DNA of 64,000 nt from Fimbriimonas sp. (GCA_029866005.1 JARXAE010000003.1:248001-312000); one strand, 5' to 3'. Shown: positions 43,450 to 52,267, counted from the first letter of the stretch. Program-made: numbers and translations. Notes: generated by a model from the sequence alone, not told the origin.

Positions 43450-44396
43450 AAAAGAAGCCCAATCAGATCATCGGAGTTCTCATTGCCTGGCTGCTGATCT
43501 ATGCATTTTTTGCGATCAACAAGCCCCAGACATTCCTGAGCATTTCCAACGTCGAACTCCTCCTCCGGCAGTCGACCATGATCGGAATCGGAGCCGTCGG
43601 AATGACCTATGTCATTGTCGCGGGTGGCATCGACCTGAGTGCGGGAAGCGTCATCGCCCTGTCATCGGTCGTCGGTGGGCTCGTTTTTAACCGAACCCAG
43701 AGTCCGTGGGCGGCGGTGTTCGCTTGTGCTCTCACCGGAGTCTTATGCGGCACGTTGAACGGAGTTCTCACCTCCAAGCTCAAAGCAGGGCCTTTCATCG
43801 TCACCCTCGGTTCAATGCTCGCCATCCGAGGGATCGCCAAGGGCCTCGCCGACGAGAAAACCGTCTCCACCGGCGGCGAAGGCTGGCTCTTTGAGTTCAT
43901 CTCCAAAACCAAATCCTGGTTCGTTTTCCCCATCGGAACGTGGATGTGGATCTTCTTTCTCGGGCTTATGGCGTGGGCAATGATCTACACCAACTTCGGC
44001 CGGAACGTCGTCGCTGTTGGCTCCAACGAGAGCGCAGCCAAGCTCTGCGGCATCGCGGTAGACCGGGTCAAGACGGGCGCATACGCCGTCGCTGGATTCT
44101 TCTTCGGCCTCGCCGGATTAATGTCGCTTTCCAGAACATCTCTCGGCGATCCCACATCCGCAAACGGGGACGAACTCCGAATTATCGCCGCCGTGGTCAT
44201 CGGCGGCGCGAGCCTATCAGGCGGAGAAGGTAGCGTGATCGGAGCCGCGATCGGAGCCCTCATCATGGCAACTATCAGCATGGGCGGAACCCAAATGGGT
44301 GTCGCCAACTGGAAGCAAGAGATCTTCACCGGCATCATCATCCTTGCCGCCGTCGCCATCGACCGCTGGCGAATCTCCCGGCGGCAGACAAACTAA
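43446..44396 (+). CDS. Sugar ABC transporter permease, RbsC-like
   Basis: The 316-residue membrane protein has about nine hydrophobic helices and the RbsC motifs MTYVIVAGGIDLSAGSVIAL near residue 55, GPFIVTLGSMLAIRGIAKGL, and VAVGSNESAAKLCGIAVDRV. The last is followed by VVIGGASLSGGEGSVIGAAI, the usual C-terminal signature. The start at ATG 43446 overlaps the ATPase stop. It forms the channel of the importer encoded by 41048-44396. Confidence 0.93.
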   Translation: MKKKPNQIIGVLIAWLLIYAFFAINKPQTFLSISNVELLLRQSTMIGIGAVGMTYVIVAGGIDLSAGSVIALSSVVGGLVFNRTQSPWAAVFACALTGVLCGTLNGVLTSKLKAGPFIVTLGSMLAIRGIAKGLADEKTVSTGGEGWLFEFISKTKSWFVFPIGTWMWIFFLGLMAWAMIYTNFGRNVVAVGSNESAAKLCGIAVDRVKTGAYAVAGFFFGLAGLMSLSRTSLGDPTSANGDELRIIAAVVIGGASLSGGEGSVIGAAIGALIMATISMGGTQMGVANWKQEIFTGIIILAAVAIDRWRISRRQTN

Positions 44397-44397
44397 A

Positions 44398-45417
44398 GTG
44401 CTTTTGCTCGCTGCGATGATAGTGGCTTCTCAGGATGGCCCCAATGTATCCACCCTGCTTGGAAAACTGGACGAGCTGTACTTGAACTCGCGCACGGGCT
44501 ACTACCAGGAATCTGATCAAGAGAAATTTCCCTGCTACAACTGGGGAGTCGGAGTGACGCTTTCGGCTCTCAACTCAGCCGCACGCGTTGATCCAGCTAA
44601 CATGCAACGCCTGAAGGCGTATCTCGAGAAAGTCGACACCTACTGGAACCCAGAAGGCCCCGTTCCTGGCTATGATGTCCAGCCAAACAAGACCCACGAC
44701 CAAGACCGCTACTACGACGACAACGCCTGGATGGTCATGGCCATGATCGAGAGTTATGAGATCACCAGTAACCCAAAATGGCTCAAAAGAGCTGAAGAAG
44801 CTCTAACCTACGTTCTTAGCGGCGAAGACGAAAAGCTAGGCGGTGGAATTTTCTGGAAAGAACGCGAGAAGACCTCGAAGAACACCTGTTCCAACGGTCC
44901 CTCCGCGGTCGCCTGTCTCGCGGTTTACGCCAAGAATCAGCACCCAAACTTACTCAAAAAAGCCGAACAGGTCTACGCATGGACGAAGAAGAATCTCCAA
45001 GCCCCGGATGGTCTCTACTGGGATAACATCAAGCTCGATGGTACGGTCGAGAAGACCAAATGGAGCTACAACTCCGCACTGATGCTCCGCACTGCAAAGG
45101 AACTCTCCCGGTTCACCAAACAGCCCACCTACCAACAAGACGCTGCCCGACTCGAAGCCGCCTGCATCAAGCGATGGGTCATGTCCGATGGAACGATCGA
45201 CGACGAACTCCAGTTCGCACACCTGCTTTTTGAGAATCTGGATCCGAAAAAGTTCGACGCCCAGCAGTGCATCGAGAAGTTGCTTCAGGGCAGAGATTCC
45301 GAGGGCTTCTTTGGCAACCGATGGGGCAAGCCATCCAAAGGCAAGCACCAACTCCTGCACCAAGCCTCCGCCGTCCGGGCTATCGCAACCTACGAACTTC
45401 TTCGCCGCCGTAGATAA
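44398..45417 (+). CDS. GH76-family glycosidase (alpha-1,6-mannanase type)
   Basis: The product, about 339 residues long, starts at GTG 44398, one base after the permease stop, and has a short hydrophobic start (VLLLAAMIVAS), so it is probably exported. The GH76 pattern is clear: NWGVGVTLSALNSAARVDP, the catalytic Asp pair in DRYYDDNAWMVMAMIE (107-108), GGIFWKEREKTSKNTCSNGP and LLHQASAVRAIATYELL. GH76 enzymes cleave alpha-1,6-mannose backbones. Its place behind a sugar importer suggests that it releases the imported sugar. ATG 44416 is an alternative start. The 3' end overlaps the PEP-CTERM gene by 28 bases. Confidence 0.85.
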   Translation: MLLLAAMIVASQDGPNVSTLLGKLDELYLNSRTGYYQESDQEKFPCYNWGVGVTLSALNSAARVDPANMQRLKAYLEKVDTYWNPEGPVPGYDVQPNKTHDQDRYYDDNAWMVMAMIESYEITSNPKWLKRAEEALTYVLSGEDEKLGGGIFWKEREKTSKNTCSNGPSAVACLAVYAKNQHPNLLKKAEQVYAWTKKNLQAPDGLYWDNIKLDGTVEKTKWSYNSALMLRTAKELSRFTKQPTYQQDAARLEAACIKRWVMSDGTIDDELQFAHLLFENLDPKKFDAQQCIEKLLQGRDSEGFFGNRWGKPSKGKHQLLHQASAVRAIATYELLRRRR

Positions 45418-46169
45418 GCAGCCAGCCCAACGCCCACACCAGCAATCGTCCCTGGCTCGGGAACCGCGGAGGGGTTGAGCGCCATCGCATAGACATCTCG
45501 GTGGGGACCCGCACTGATAAAGCTGGTGGTGGCCGTCGAGACGTTCACCGAATAGAAATCGCGATGGTAGAACGACATCGCATAAAGCGTCCCTGCCGGG
45601 TCAAAGTCAATGTCTGCGACATAGCTAAAGGCATCGGTGATCGGCATCATTCCGACCAGATTGGCCGTCGAAGATGAAGCCGGAACATGAAACAAGAAGT
45701 CATTATTCAGCCCTTGGCGAGCACTCAAAAAGATTGAAGAGTCCGAAGGGCGGAAAGCTACGCCAGTCACGATCAGGGCTGAAAGAGACGGAATCGAGTA
45801 ACTAGCGGTGATCGCCGAGGAGCCAAGATCATAAAAGAATAGCGACTGGTTTGCATTGCTGAATCCCCAGAGCCCATTGTTTGCCCAATCGAGATCACCA
45901 ATCTGTCCGAAACCCAGCGACCCTGCCGGAATCGAGCCGCTCGAAGTCGGCGTCCAGAGATTTCCGACGGGATCAGCGAAATAGTGAGTCCCTCCAATTG
46001 ACACTGCGAGGCTCTCTGAAGGCATGCCGGTGGTGAACACCAGCGGCTCAGTTTGAGTCGTCATGTCAACATTCCGAATCTGTTGGTTTGCAGAAAGAAC
46101 CTTTGCAAACGGAATCGAAAACGCAAGAGAGGAAGCACAGCCAAACAACGCAACCAAAGCAAATCGCAT
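45390..46169 (-). CDS. PEP-CTERM sorted secreted protein
   Basis: The protein (259 residues) has a signal peptide (MRFALVALFGCASSLAFS). A beta-propeller-like body repeats short strands such as GLWGFSNANQSLFFYDLGSS. The C-terminal sorting tag is VPEPGT, a hydrophobic stretch and RRRRSS. PEP-CTERM tags are recognised by an exosortase, so the protein is probably processed at the membrane and released to the surface or matrix. No exosortase gene is in the window. The start at ATG 46169 is chosen because TATAAC lies six bases upstream; ATG 46184 is an alternative. Confidence 0.88.
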   Translation of the reverse strand: MRFALVALFGCASSLAFSIPFAKVLSANQQIRNVDMTTQTEPLVFTTGMPSESLAVSIGGTHYFADPVGNLWTPTSSGSIPAGSLGFGQIGDLDWANNGLWGFSNANQSLFFYDLGSSAITASYSIPSLSALIVTGVAFRPSDSSIFLSARQGLNNDFLFHVPASSSTANLVGMMPITDAFSYVADIDFDPAGTLYAMSFYHRDFYSVNVSTATTSFISAGPHRDVYAMALNPSAVPEPGTIAGVGVGLAAYLRRRRSS

Positions 46170-46175
46170 GCTCAC

Positions 46176-46181
46176 GTTATA
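46176..46181 (-). promoter_or_regulatory. Leaderless-type -10 element of the PEP-CTERM gene
   Basis: Minus-strand TATAAC, six bases (GTGAGC), then ATG 46169. It differs from TATAAT at one base. Confidence 0.5.
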
Positions 46182-46200
46182 CATCTTCTGCCCAGATAGG

Positions 46201-47559
46201 TCAAACAGGTTCGAACCAAGCTGTGAAGTGTCGCAAGATCGGAGCTTGTTTCACAATCTTCAATCCTCTGGCCTCATGCCGCTTTGCTGCCAACCGAGCA
46301 AACACTTCGCCGACATAGTTCACATGCGCCTGAGTGTAAACCCGGCGAGGCATTGCCAACCGCACCAGCTCGCGATCCGCTGGAACTTCAACACCATCCA
46401 CGCACCTTCCAAACATTCCCGACCCAATCTCTACTCCACGAATTCCCCCTTCCAGGTACAAGTCGCACACCAACGCCTGCGCGGGGAACTGGCTTTGAGG
46501 GATGTGATCGTAAAACGATCGTGCGTCAACGTAAACCGCATGTCCTCCAGGGGGTTGGACGATGTTCACATCGCTGTCCGCCAGCCGCGACGCTAGATAC
46601 CGAATTGTCGCCAGGCGATACTCTAAGTAATCCTCGTCCAGCACCTCGTTCAAACCGATCGCCAGTGCCTCCAAATCTCGCCCGGCGAGGCCACCGTAGG
46701 TTGGAAATCCTTCGGTAAGGATCAAGAGATTCCGCGCCTGTTCCGCTATGGCGTCATCGTTCAGCGCAAGGAAGCCGCCGATATTTCCGAAGCCATCCTT
46801 CTTCAGACTCATCGTCGCCCCATCGGCGTAACTGAAAATCTCTTTTGCGATTTCGCGAGGAGTCTTGTCTGCAAATCCTGCTTCACGTTCTTTGATGAAG
46901 TACGCATTCTCAGCAAACCGGCAAGCGTCAATGATAAACGGCACTCCGTATTGGCGGTACAGTGCGGAGACCGCGCGGATATTCGCCATCGAGACCGGCT
47001 GCCCGCCGCCCGTGTTGTTGGTGATCGTGATCATTCCAATCGGACAGTGACCCTCTTTCAGCGTCGCCTCCAACGCCTCAAGGTCAATATCACCTTTAAA
47101 GGGGTGCATTGACGCCGGATCTCGACCCTCGGCGATCACCAGATCACGCGCTTCCGCACCCGAAAACTCGACGTTTGCCCGAGTGGTGTCGAAGTGGTTG
47201 TTGTTCGGAATCACCTTTCCGGCACCTCCGACGATGGACATCAGAATCTTCTCCGCTGCCCGCCCTTGGTGGGTCGGAATCACGTGCTTGAACCCAAAAA
47301 TCTCCTGAATCGTCGATTCAAACCGCTTGAACGACCGCGAGCCCGCGTAGCTCTCATCCCCGATCATGATTCCGCCCCACTGAGCCGCCGACATCGCGCT
47401 GGTTCCGCTGTCAGTGAGCAGGTCAATCAGGACATCATCAGCGTCGATGAGGAATGTGTTGTAATGGGCTTTGCGAAGGCTTTCCGCCCGCTCCTCGGGC
47501 GTGGTTCGTCGAATGGGCTCGACAACCTTAATGCGAAACGGTTCAATAATCTCCGACAT
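46201..47559 (-). CDS. tnaA: Tryptophanase (beta-eliminating PLP lyase)
   Basis: This 452-residue PLP enzyme belongs to the tryptophanase/tyrosine phenol-lyase family: EPFRIKVVEPIRRTTPEER, DLLTDSGTSAMS, PTHQGRAAEKIL, ACRFAENAYFIKEREAGF and the PLP lysine in MSLKKDGFGNIGG (Lys254). Residues that separate the two activities point to tryptophanase. Asp124 in NHFDTT corresponds to Asp137 of E. coli TnaA, where tyrosine phenol-lyase has Thr. IGS replaces the ERG of tyrosine phenol-lyase. His444 in LRHFTAWF matches His463 of TnaA, where the lyase has Phe. It should cleave tryptophan to indole, pyruvate and ammonia. No TnaC-like leader or TnaB permease is visible. Confidence 0.85.
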   Translation of the reverse strand: MSEIIEPFRIKVVEPIRRTTPEERAESLRKAHYNTFLIDADDVLIDLLTDSGTSAMSAAQWGGIMIGDESYAGSRSFKRFESTIQEIFGFKHVIPTHQGRAAEKILMSIVGGAGKVIPNNNHFDTTRANVEFSGAEARDLVIAEGRDPASMHPFKGDIDLEALEATLKEGHCPIGMITITNNTGGGQPVSMANIRAVSALYRQYGVPFIIDACRFAENAYFIKEREAGFADKTPREIAKEIFSYADGATMSLKKDGFGNIGGFLALNDDAIAEQARNLLILTEGFPTYGGLAGRDLEALAIGLNEVLDEDYLEYRLATIRYLASRLADSDVNIVQPPGGHAVYVDARSFYDHIPQSQFPAQALVCDLYLEGGIRGVEIGSGMFGRCVDGVEVPADRELVRLAMPRRVYTQAHVNYVGEVFARLAAKRHEARGLKIVKQAPILRHFTAWFEPV

Positions 47560-47614
47560 GGTGTGGGGAAAGGACGATCTACGCCCGTCCGAAGCGTCTC
47601 AATCAAGCTGAAGT

Positions 47615-49336
47615 CTAGAACAATCGGATTTCGTGGATGCGAGCGATGGAGGCTGGGTACTGGGTCGAAGAACTTACATCTAGTCGGACCCGCCGCACTC
47701 CACGTTCGCGGAATTCGAATCCCTCTCCATTTGAGTCAAGAACTCCCGATCGTTCTGACGAATCCCCAACCTGCTCCCAGGGACCTGTTTCAGACTGCAC
47801 ACTGACTTTGTAGCGAGTGCGGTCTCCCGAGGCCCAAAAAGGTACGACTTCAACCCGGTTTGCGACCTGAGCCCGGTCGAGTTCGACCGTGACAGTTGCA
47901 GGATTCGGATATCCCAACCAAAATCCGCCGACCCGATCCGCAACTCCGTCGGTCAAGCACGACAGAGGAAACTGCGGGTCCTCGACGGTGGTCGCGCGGA
48001 CAGTTGCGCCAAAAGCCAGGTTTCGCTTTTCAGAGACCTTTGAAAACTGCTTGAACATCGTCTCCCCAAGTGCTCGTCCATTCTTGAAGGCTTGTATCGC
48101 AATGACAGTTGTCTTGTTCAATGTGACAGTTCGAGCCAGGTCACCGATCGTTGGAACTTCCCCATCGGTCCTCATCGCGATCTGTACTTTGGGGTCCAAA
48201 GGTGAAACTTCGAGTGAAAGCGACTTCGTGAAGCAGTCAGGCGCCAACTCGCACTTACCTTGAGAGGTCACATTGAATGGAAACACTTCCCGATCCAATT
48301 TTGAAAGCCTTGCCATGCTCGTTTTCAAAAAGGAGCCGTATTCAGCTCTCGCTCCCGAGTGACCAAACGCCATGATCCGAAGCGGCAAGTACCGCTGCGC
48401 GTTCCACTCCCAACCTTCCCACCAGCAGAGCATCGAACCTCTACTCGTCGTCAATGGCACCTTGTTAGCCCGAAAGGTCCCGAACTTGTGTCGATCTGCG
48501 CCAAAGAGTATGGGGAGTGGAGCAAGAGTGTAGGAGTCGTAGGGGTAGTGATTAACAACGTAAAACGGATCCCATCCTGCGTTGATCACGCTGAAGCCGT
48601 CTCGTACCAGCTGCTCCGCCGGGTAGTAGTCTCCTTCCCAAGCAACCACGACTGCTTTCTTCGGAATTCTAGATTTTGCGTATTCCGAAGGCGCAAAGCC
48701 CTCCCACAAGAGTGGGGTCTTCCTGCACTGGATAACCGTCTCGCACAGGGAGCTGACAAAGTCGACAAATGATTGACCCGTCGTCCAAGAATCTCCTTGT
48801 TTTGCTTTCTGGTGGCTAAAGGCAGGGTCTAGGGTCAGCTCGGAATAATTGGCCTCATCTCCACCAATGTGGATGTAAGGAGAATCGATAAAGACCTCGG
48901 AAACCTCCTTGAGCAGAGCCTTTGAAAACTCACGAACCTCTGGAGAGGCGAAATTGATGCAGTTTCCCCTTCCGTTGATCCCAAACATTTTCGGATCAAA
49001 TCGCACCAAAATCGACGAGTGCCCCGGAAGATCAATCTCCGGAATCAGCGTGACACCACGCTTCCTACCAAAACTTTGAAGTTCGCGGAGCTCACTTACC
49101 GAGTACGCCGGTTTCCGATGCTGATTCAGCTTCTCAACGCCCAGGACGAGCTTGGAAGGAAACATCCAGTTCTGATCGTCGGTCAGGTGTAGTTGCAGAT
49201 ACGGAACCTTGGCCAACTCACAACATCGAATAAGATAGCGAAGCGTTGAAAGGGAGTGGAAGCGACGGGCGACATCAAGCGTTACGATATTGAGCGGCTT
49301 TGCGAGAGCGGTCGCCAGTACTGCGGCTCCTATCAA
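47615..49336 (-). CDS. GH20-family beta-N-acetylhexosaminidase
   Basis: This 573-residue protein has the GH20 barrel: LDVARRFHSLSTLRYLIRCC, then LQLHLTDDQNWMF, IPEIDLPGHSSI and the catalytic Asp-Glu in YIHIGGDEANY (160-161). After the barrel, from about residue 420, there is a galactose-binding-like C-terminal domain (LTDGVADRVGGFWLGYPNPA). The N-terminal GH20b domain of most family members is absent; the protein begins with a short hydrophobic segment and then the barrel. The start is TTG, overlapping the dioxygenase stop (TTGA). It probably releases N-acetylhexosamine from glycans. Confidence 0.85.
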   Translation of the reverse strand: MIGAAVLATALAKPLNIVTLDVARRFHSLSTLRYLIRCCELAKVPYLQLHLTDDQNWMFPSKLVLGVEKLNQHRKPAYSVSELRELQSFGRKRGVTLIPEIDLPGHSSILVRFDPKMFGINGRGNCINFASPEVREFSKALLKEVSEVFIDSPYIHIGGDEANYSELTLDPAFSHQKAKQGDSWTTGQSFVDFVSSLCETVIQCRKTPLLWEGFAPSEYAKSRIPKKAVVVAWEGDYYPAEQLVRDGFSVINAGWDPFYVVNHYPYDSYTLAPLPILFGADRHKFGTFRANKVPLTTSRGSMLCWWEGWEWNAQRYLPLRIMAFGHSGARAEYGSFLKTSMARLSKLDREVFPFNVTSQGKCELAPDCFTKSLSLEVSPLDPKVQIAMRTDGEVPTIGDLARTVTLNKTTVIAIQAFKNGRALGETMFKQFSKVSEKRNLAFGATVRATTVEDPQFPLSCLTDGVADRVGGFWLGYPNPATVTVELDRAQVANRVEVVPFWASGDRTRYKVSVQSETGPWEQVGDSSERSGVLDSNGEGFEFRERGVRRVRLDVSSSTQYPASIARIHEIRLF

Positions 49337-50100
49337 TCGTTCACCGAGCTTCGTTTCGACTGGTGATTAAAGCCCCGAAGCGCCCATCGCTCGTAAGGAT
49401 GCGATACTCCTTCCTCGTGCACATCGTCCCCGGCATGCAGCTGAACCAACACCGTCTTCCGAGTTTCGTTCGAGCGGTTCGGCATCGATCCATGGATCGT
49501 GTAGTAGTGGAAGAACAAGACATCCCCCGGTTCTGCCTCAACGGGAATGGCGTTTTCGAGCGGATACTTGGCAAGAATCTCACTATCCTGACTCCGATAC
49601 GAAATGGGAAGGCGACCAAGTTTGTGAGTCCCAGGATAAACCCGTAAGCAACCCATCGCGTCGGTCGCCCTCGAGACATGGATGATTCCTGCGATCATCG
49701 TATCCTTAATCGTCGGAAAATGATCCCAATCCTGGTGCATCGGGAACGGCGCTCCGTTCTCGGCGGGTTTCTGAAACAGCTTGCTGTGGTGAAGAACAAT
49801 GTCCGGCCCAAGAATCGCCTCGGCAACATCCAAAAAGCCCTCGTGAAACAACGCCCGCGCCCAAGTTGCCGAGTATTTCTGGACGTTGTGAGTATGAGTC
49901 ACCACCGCGTTCTGAACCCCCATCCGCTCCATCTCGGGCCCGCCCCATTTCGCATTCGTCTCTTCACCAGAAGAAGTGATTTGTGCAACTATACTGTCAA
50001 AATCTTTCTCTAAACATTCAACTTCTTCGGACGAGAACACCCCCTTCGCCAAGTAATATCCGTCTCGCTCAAAAGCCTCTCTAATCTCCGCAAAATCCAT
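49333..50100 (-). CDS. PhyH-family Fe(II)/2-oxoglutarate-dependent dioxygenase
   Basis: The protein has 255 residues and the phytanoyl-CoA dioxygenase fold: an N-terminal EIREAFERDGYYLAKGVFSS, the iron-binding PFPMHQDWDHFP (His-x-Asp), VYPGTHKLGRLP, and the distal His in YYTIHGSMPNRSNETRKTVL with the 2-oxoglutarate Arg. Substrates in this family are very diverse. It is translationally coupled to the GH20 gene downstream, which suggests a link to a glycan or its aglycone. I chose ATG 50100 because TATTCT lies six bases upstream; a longer frame to 50184 lacks support. Confidence 0.88.
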   Translation of the reverse strand: MDFAEIREAFERDGYYLAKGVFSSEEVECLEKDFDSIVAQITSSGEETNAKWGGPEMERMGVQNAVVTHTHNVQKYSATWARALFHEGFLDVAEAILGPDIVLHHSKLFQKPAENGAPFPMHQDWDHFPTIKDTMIAGIIHVSRATDAMGCLRVYPGTHKLGRLPISYRSQDSEILAKYPLENAIPVEAEPGDVLFFHYYTIHGSMPNRSNETRKTVLVQLHAGDDVHEEGVSHPYERWALRGFNHQSKRSSVND

Positions 50101-50106
50101 GATGCG

Positions 50107-50112
50107 AGAATA
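50107..50112 (-). promoter_or_regulatory. Leaderless-type -10 element of the PhyH-GH20 unit
   Basis: Minus-strand TATTCT, six bases (CGCATC), then ATG 50100. Confidence 0.5.
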
Positions 50113-50134
50113 CACCCGCAAGCCGGGCAAAGAG

Positions 50135-50140
50135 TAAAGT
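50135..50140 (+). promoter_or_regulatory. Leaderless-type -10 element of the DUF1460 gene
   Basis: TAAAGT, seven bases (GAGTCAA), then ATG 50148. It is 22 bases from the divergent -10 of the PhyH gene. Confidence 0.35.
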
Positions 50141-50147
50141 GAGTCAA

Positions 50148-50984
50148 ATGTTGTCACTCTTGATGCTCCTCCTTCCCAAACCATTAGCGGTCTCTCTTAC
50201 CGAATTGGCGGCGGATGCAAAGCAAGCAAACATCTACAGACAGACCATGGGCAAACGAATGGAGTTCTTCGCCCGCAAGTTCATCGACACCCCCTACGTC
50301 GGCGCGACCCTCGACCAAAACCCTACCGAGGAAAAGTGCACGGTCCTCCTCGGCGGCCTTGATTGCGTCACCTTCATGGAAACTGTCTTCGCCCTGGCCC
50401 GAACACCGAACCCCACGGAAGAGAAGCTCAAAGCTGCGGTCACCAAGACCCGCTACTGGGGTGGCAACGTCGATGGCTACCTCTCAAGGCTCCACTACAC
50501 CACTGACTGGTTCTTCGATAACGCCCGAAAAGGCACCATCACCGACCTCAGCGCAAAGCTCCCCGGAGCCATGCCGTTCACACGAAAAGTCGGCTACATG
50601 TCCGCCCACCCCGACCGTTACGCGGCTCTTAAGGCAAACCCTTCGCTACTTCCCAAGCTGAAGGAACAAGAAGCTGAAAACAACGCGAGGGCCAAGTGGT
50701 ACATCCCCATCTCAGCCCTCCCTCAAGCCGAAAAACAACTAAAAACCGGCGATATCATCGGCCTCGTCGGCGGCGTTGATGGAATCGACATCAGCCACGT
50801 TGGCCTCATCATCGTCGAAGATCAAGTCCCCCACTTCGTCCACGCCAGCAGCGTCCGAAAGCTCGTCACCTTCGACAAACGCCTCAGCGATTACCTCGCT
50901 GGCTCAAAAACCGAAGGCATCATCATTGCAAGACCGCGCTTACCTTCGCCAGATGGGTCTGTGAGTCATATGCGACGAACTTGA
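50148..50984 (+). CDS. DUF1460 N-acetylmuramoyl-L-alanine amidase-like protein
   Basis: The 278-residue protein has a short export signal (MLSLLMLLLPKPLAVS). It has the DUF1460 pattern: FIDTPYVGATLDQNPTEEKC, then GGLDCVTFMETVFALAR with the likely nucleophilic cysteine, and KTGDIIGLVGGVDGIDISHV with the likely catalytic histidine. The family has an NlpC/P60-like fold, and characterised members are cell-wall amidases. The chosen ATG at 50148 fits the upstream -10. The last 62 bases overlap the converging metalloprotease gene, the longest overlap in the window. Confidence 0.85.
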   Translation: MLSLLMLLLPKPLAVSLTELAADAKQANIYRQTMGKRMEFFARKFIDTPYVGATLDQNPTEEKCTVLLGGLDCVTFMETVFALARTPNPTEEKLKAAVTKTRYWGGNVDGYLSRLHYTTDWFFDNARKGTITDLSAKLPGAMPFTRKVGYMSAHPDRYAALKANPSLLPKLKEQEAENNARAKWYIPISALPQAEKQLKTGDIIGLVGGVDGIDISHVGLIIVEDQVPHFVHASSVRKLVTFDKRLSDYLAGSKTEGIIIARPRLPSPDGSVSHMRRT

Positions 50985-52176
50985 CCACTACCACCTTCCC
51001 GTCTTTCATCTTGATCGTGCCCGACTGCCCGGGGAGCAAACCTTTGCCTGCCATCTGCTCCCGCCGGTTCCTCGCCGGAGCAGGTTTGAGATCAAGGCTG
51101 ACGGTGGTGAACGCTTTCCCCGCGCCCTTGGCCGGCGGGACAAGCGAGGACAGATGCGCCAGCAACAATGGACGCGGCAGGTCAGCCATGTCTCCTTTCG
51201 TCAAGTTCCCCCGCGAGATCACCGAGAACCAAAGCCGCTGAGGACCAGGAGTCTCCGTCGATGGAACGTCTCCACCGTTGTCGGCACCATCCCGCTTAGA
51301 AACAAGCTCCTTGATCTCAACCCCGAACTCGCCGTTGATGTACCCTCCCACGCACCCTTTTGCGTCCGGACGGTCGTAAGCGAGGAAGCTCATTTCACCC
51401 GGATCAAATCGTTTTATGAACCGAGTATCTGACTCACTATTGCCGATCCAACCCATTCGATACTTTTCGATGAGAGAGTAAGAATTACTCCCTTTACCCA
51501 TGGGAGTCGTCGGATCTCCATATTCGATAAAGTTCCGATCCGATGACAGTGTCTGCGCGCCATTCTTGTCCAGTACTGACCACGCATGAGGGAAGCCCAT
51601 GTTATGCCCAATCTCATGCGCATACACTCGCCACTGGTGCTTAGCTCCAAAAAAGATTGAGGTCTGCGGACCTGTGGCCAGCGCGGCGACCCCGGGCGGG
51701 GCAATCTTTCCGCCAGTAGGAGATGCATTGAGCATCACGCAGATCATGTCAAACTCCTGCTTCAGGTCCCGACCCAACTGCCGTTGAGCAGCTGCTACCG
51801 CATCGCTTATCGCGTTGCGTCGTTGCTTGGCGGGAAGCTCCTTCCCATCCTTATCCGTCCGCTCATAGAGTTCACTCTTGCCAAGTCGCAAAACGGGAGA
51901 GACCTCAAACTTGCTCACCGTCATTGATCCGTACGATTGAATCTTAAAGAAGCTCGTCAAAGCCTCGCCAACTTCGGTCATCTCCGCCTCAGAGTGTCGA
52001 GAGACCATCGGATCAGAATCGTTGGCAAAGGATGTTCTCACAAACACAATGCGCATCGCCTTGTCCCCCGCGATTCGGTTTTTGGGACGCGCATACCCTT
52101 GCTCAGGCACTGGGAGCGCAACTTTAGGTTCCTGAGGCAACCAAACGGTGAGGGCAAGAAGTGCAGACGAAATCAT
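50923..52176 (-). CDS. Secreted metzincin-like metalloprotease
   Basis: This 417-residue protein starts with a short signal-like segment (MISSALLALTVWLPQEP). It has the zinc-binding motif HEIGHNMGFPH at residues 187-197, matching the M6/M11 pattern HExxHxxGxxH. SYGSMTVSKFEVSP upstream and GKGSNSYSLIEKYRMGWIG downstream of the motif also fit M6/M11 (gametolysin-like) proteases. The C-terminal 100 residues are basic. A methionine turn is suggested by TPMGKG. The ATG has TAGGAT six bases upstream. Its 3' end overlaps the DUF1460 gene by 62 bases. Confidence 0.82.
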   Translation of the reverse strand: MISSALLALTVWLPQEPKVALPVPEQGYARPKNRIAGDKAMRIVFVRTSFANDSDPMVSRHSEAEMTEVGEALTSFFKIQSYGSMTVSKFEVSPVLRLGKSELYERTDKDGKELPAKQRRNAISDAVAAAQRQLGRDLKQEFDMICVMLNASPTGGKIAPPGVAALATGPQTSIFFGAKHQWRVYAHEIGHNMGFPHAWSVLDKNGAQTLSSDRNFIEYGDPTTPMGKGSNSYSLIEKYRMGWIGNSESDTRFIKRFDPGEMSFLAYDRPDAKGCVGGYINGEFGVEIKELVSKRDGADNGGDVPSTETPGPQRLWFSVISRGNLTKGDMADLPRPLLLAHLSSLVPPAKGAGKAFTTVSLDLKPAPARNRREQMAGKGLLPGQSGTIKMKDGKVVVVKFVAYDSQTHLAKVSAVLQ

Positions 52177-52182
52177 TTATCC

Positions 52183-52188
52183 ATCCTA
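52183..52188 (-). promoter_or_regulatory. Leaderless-type -10 element of the metalloprotease gene
   Basis: Minus-strand TAGGAT, six bases (GGATAA), then ATG 52176. Confidence 0.5.
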
Positions 52189-52267
52189 ACGTCGATAGCC
52201 TCGATATGTTTAGTTTTCCCGGTTTTGCGCGCAGTCCAATGATGTTCCCGGTAACCTAAAACCCGCC

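Noticed and set aside
46201-47559. Assignment as tyrosine phenol-lyase
   Set aside because: The overall sequence is similar, but the Asp, Ile and His at the activity-deciding positions match tryptophanase.
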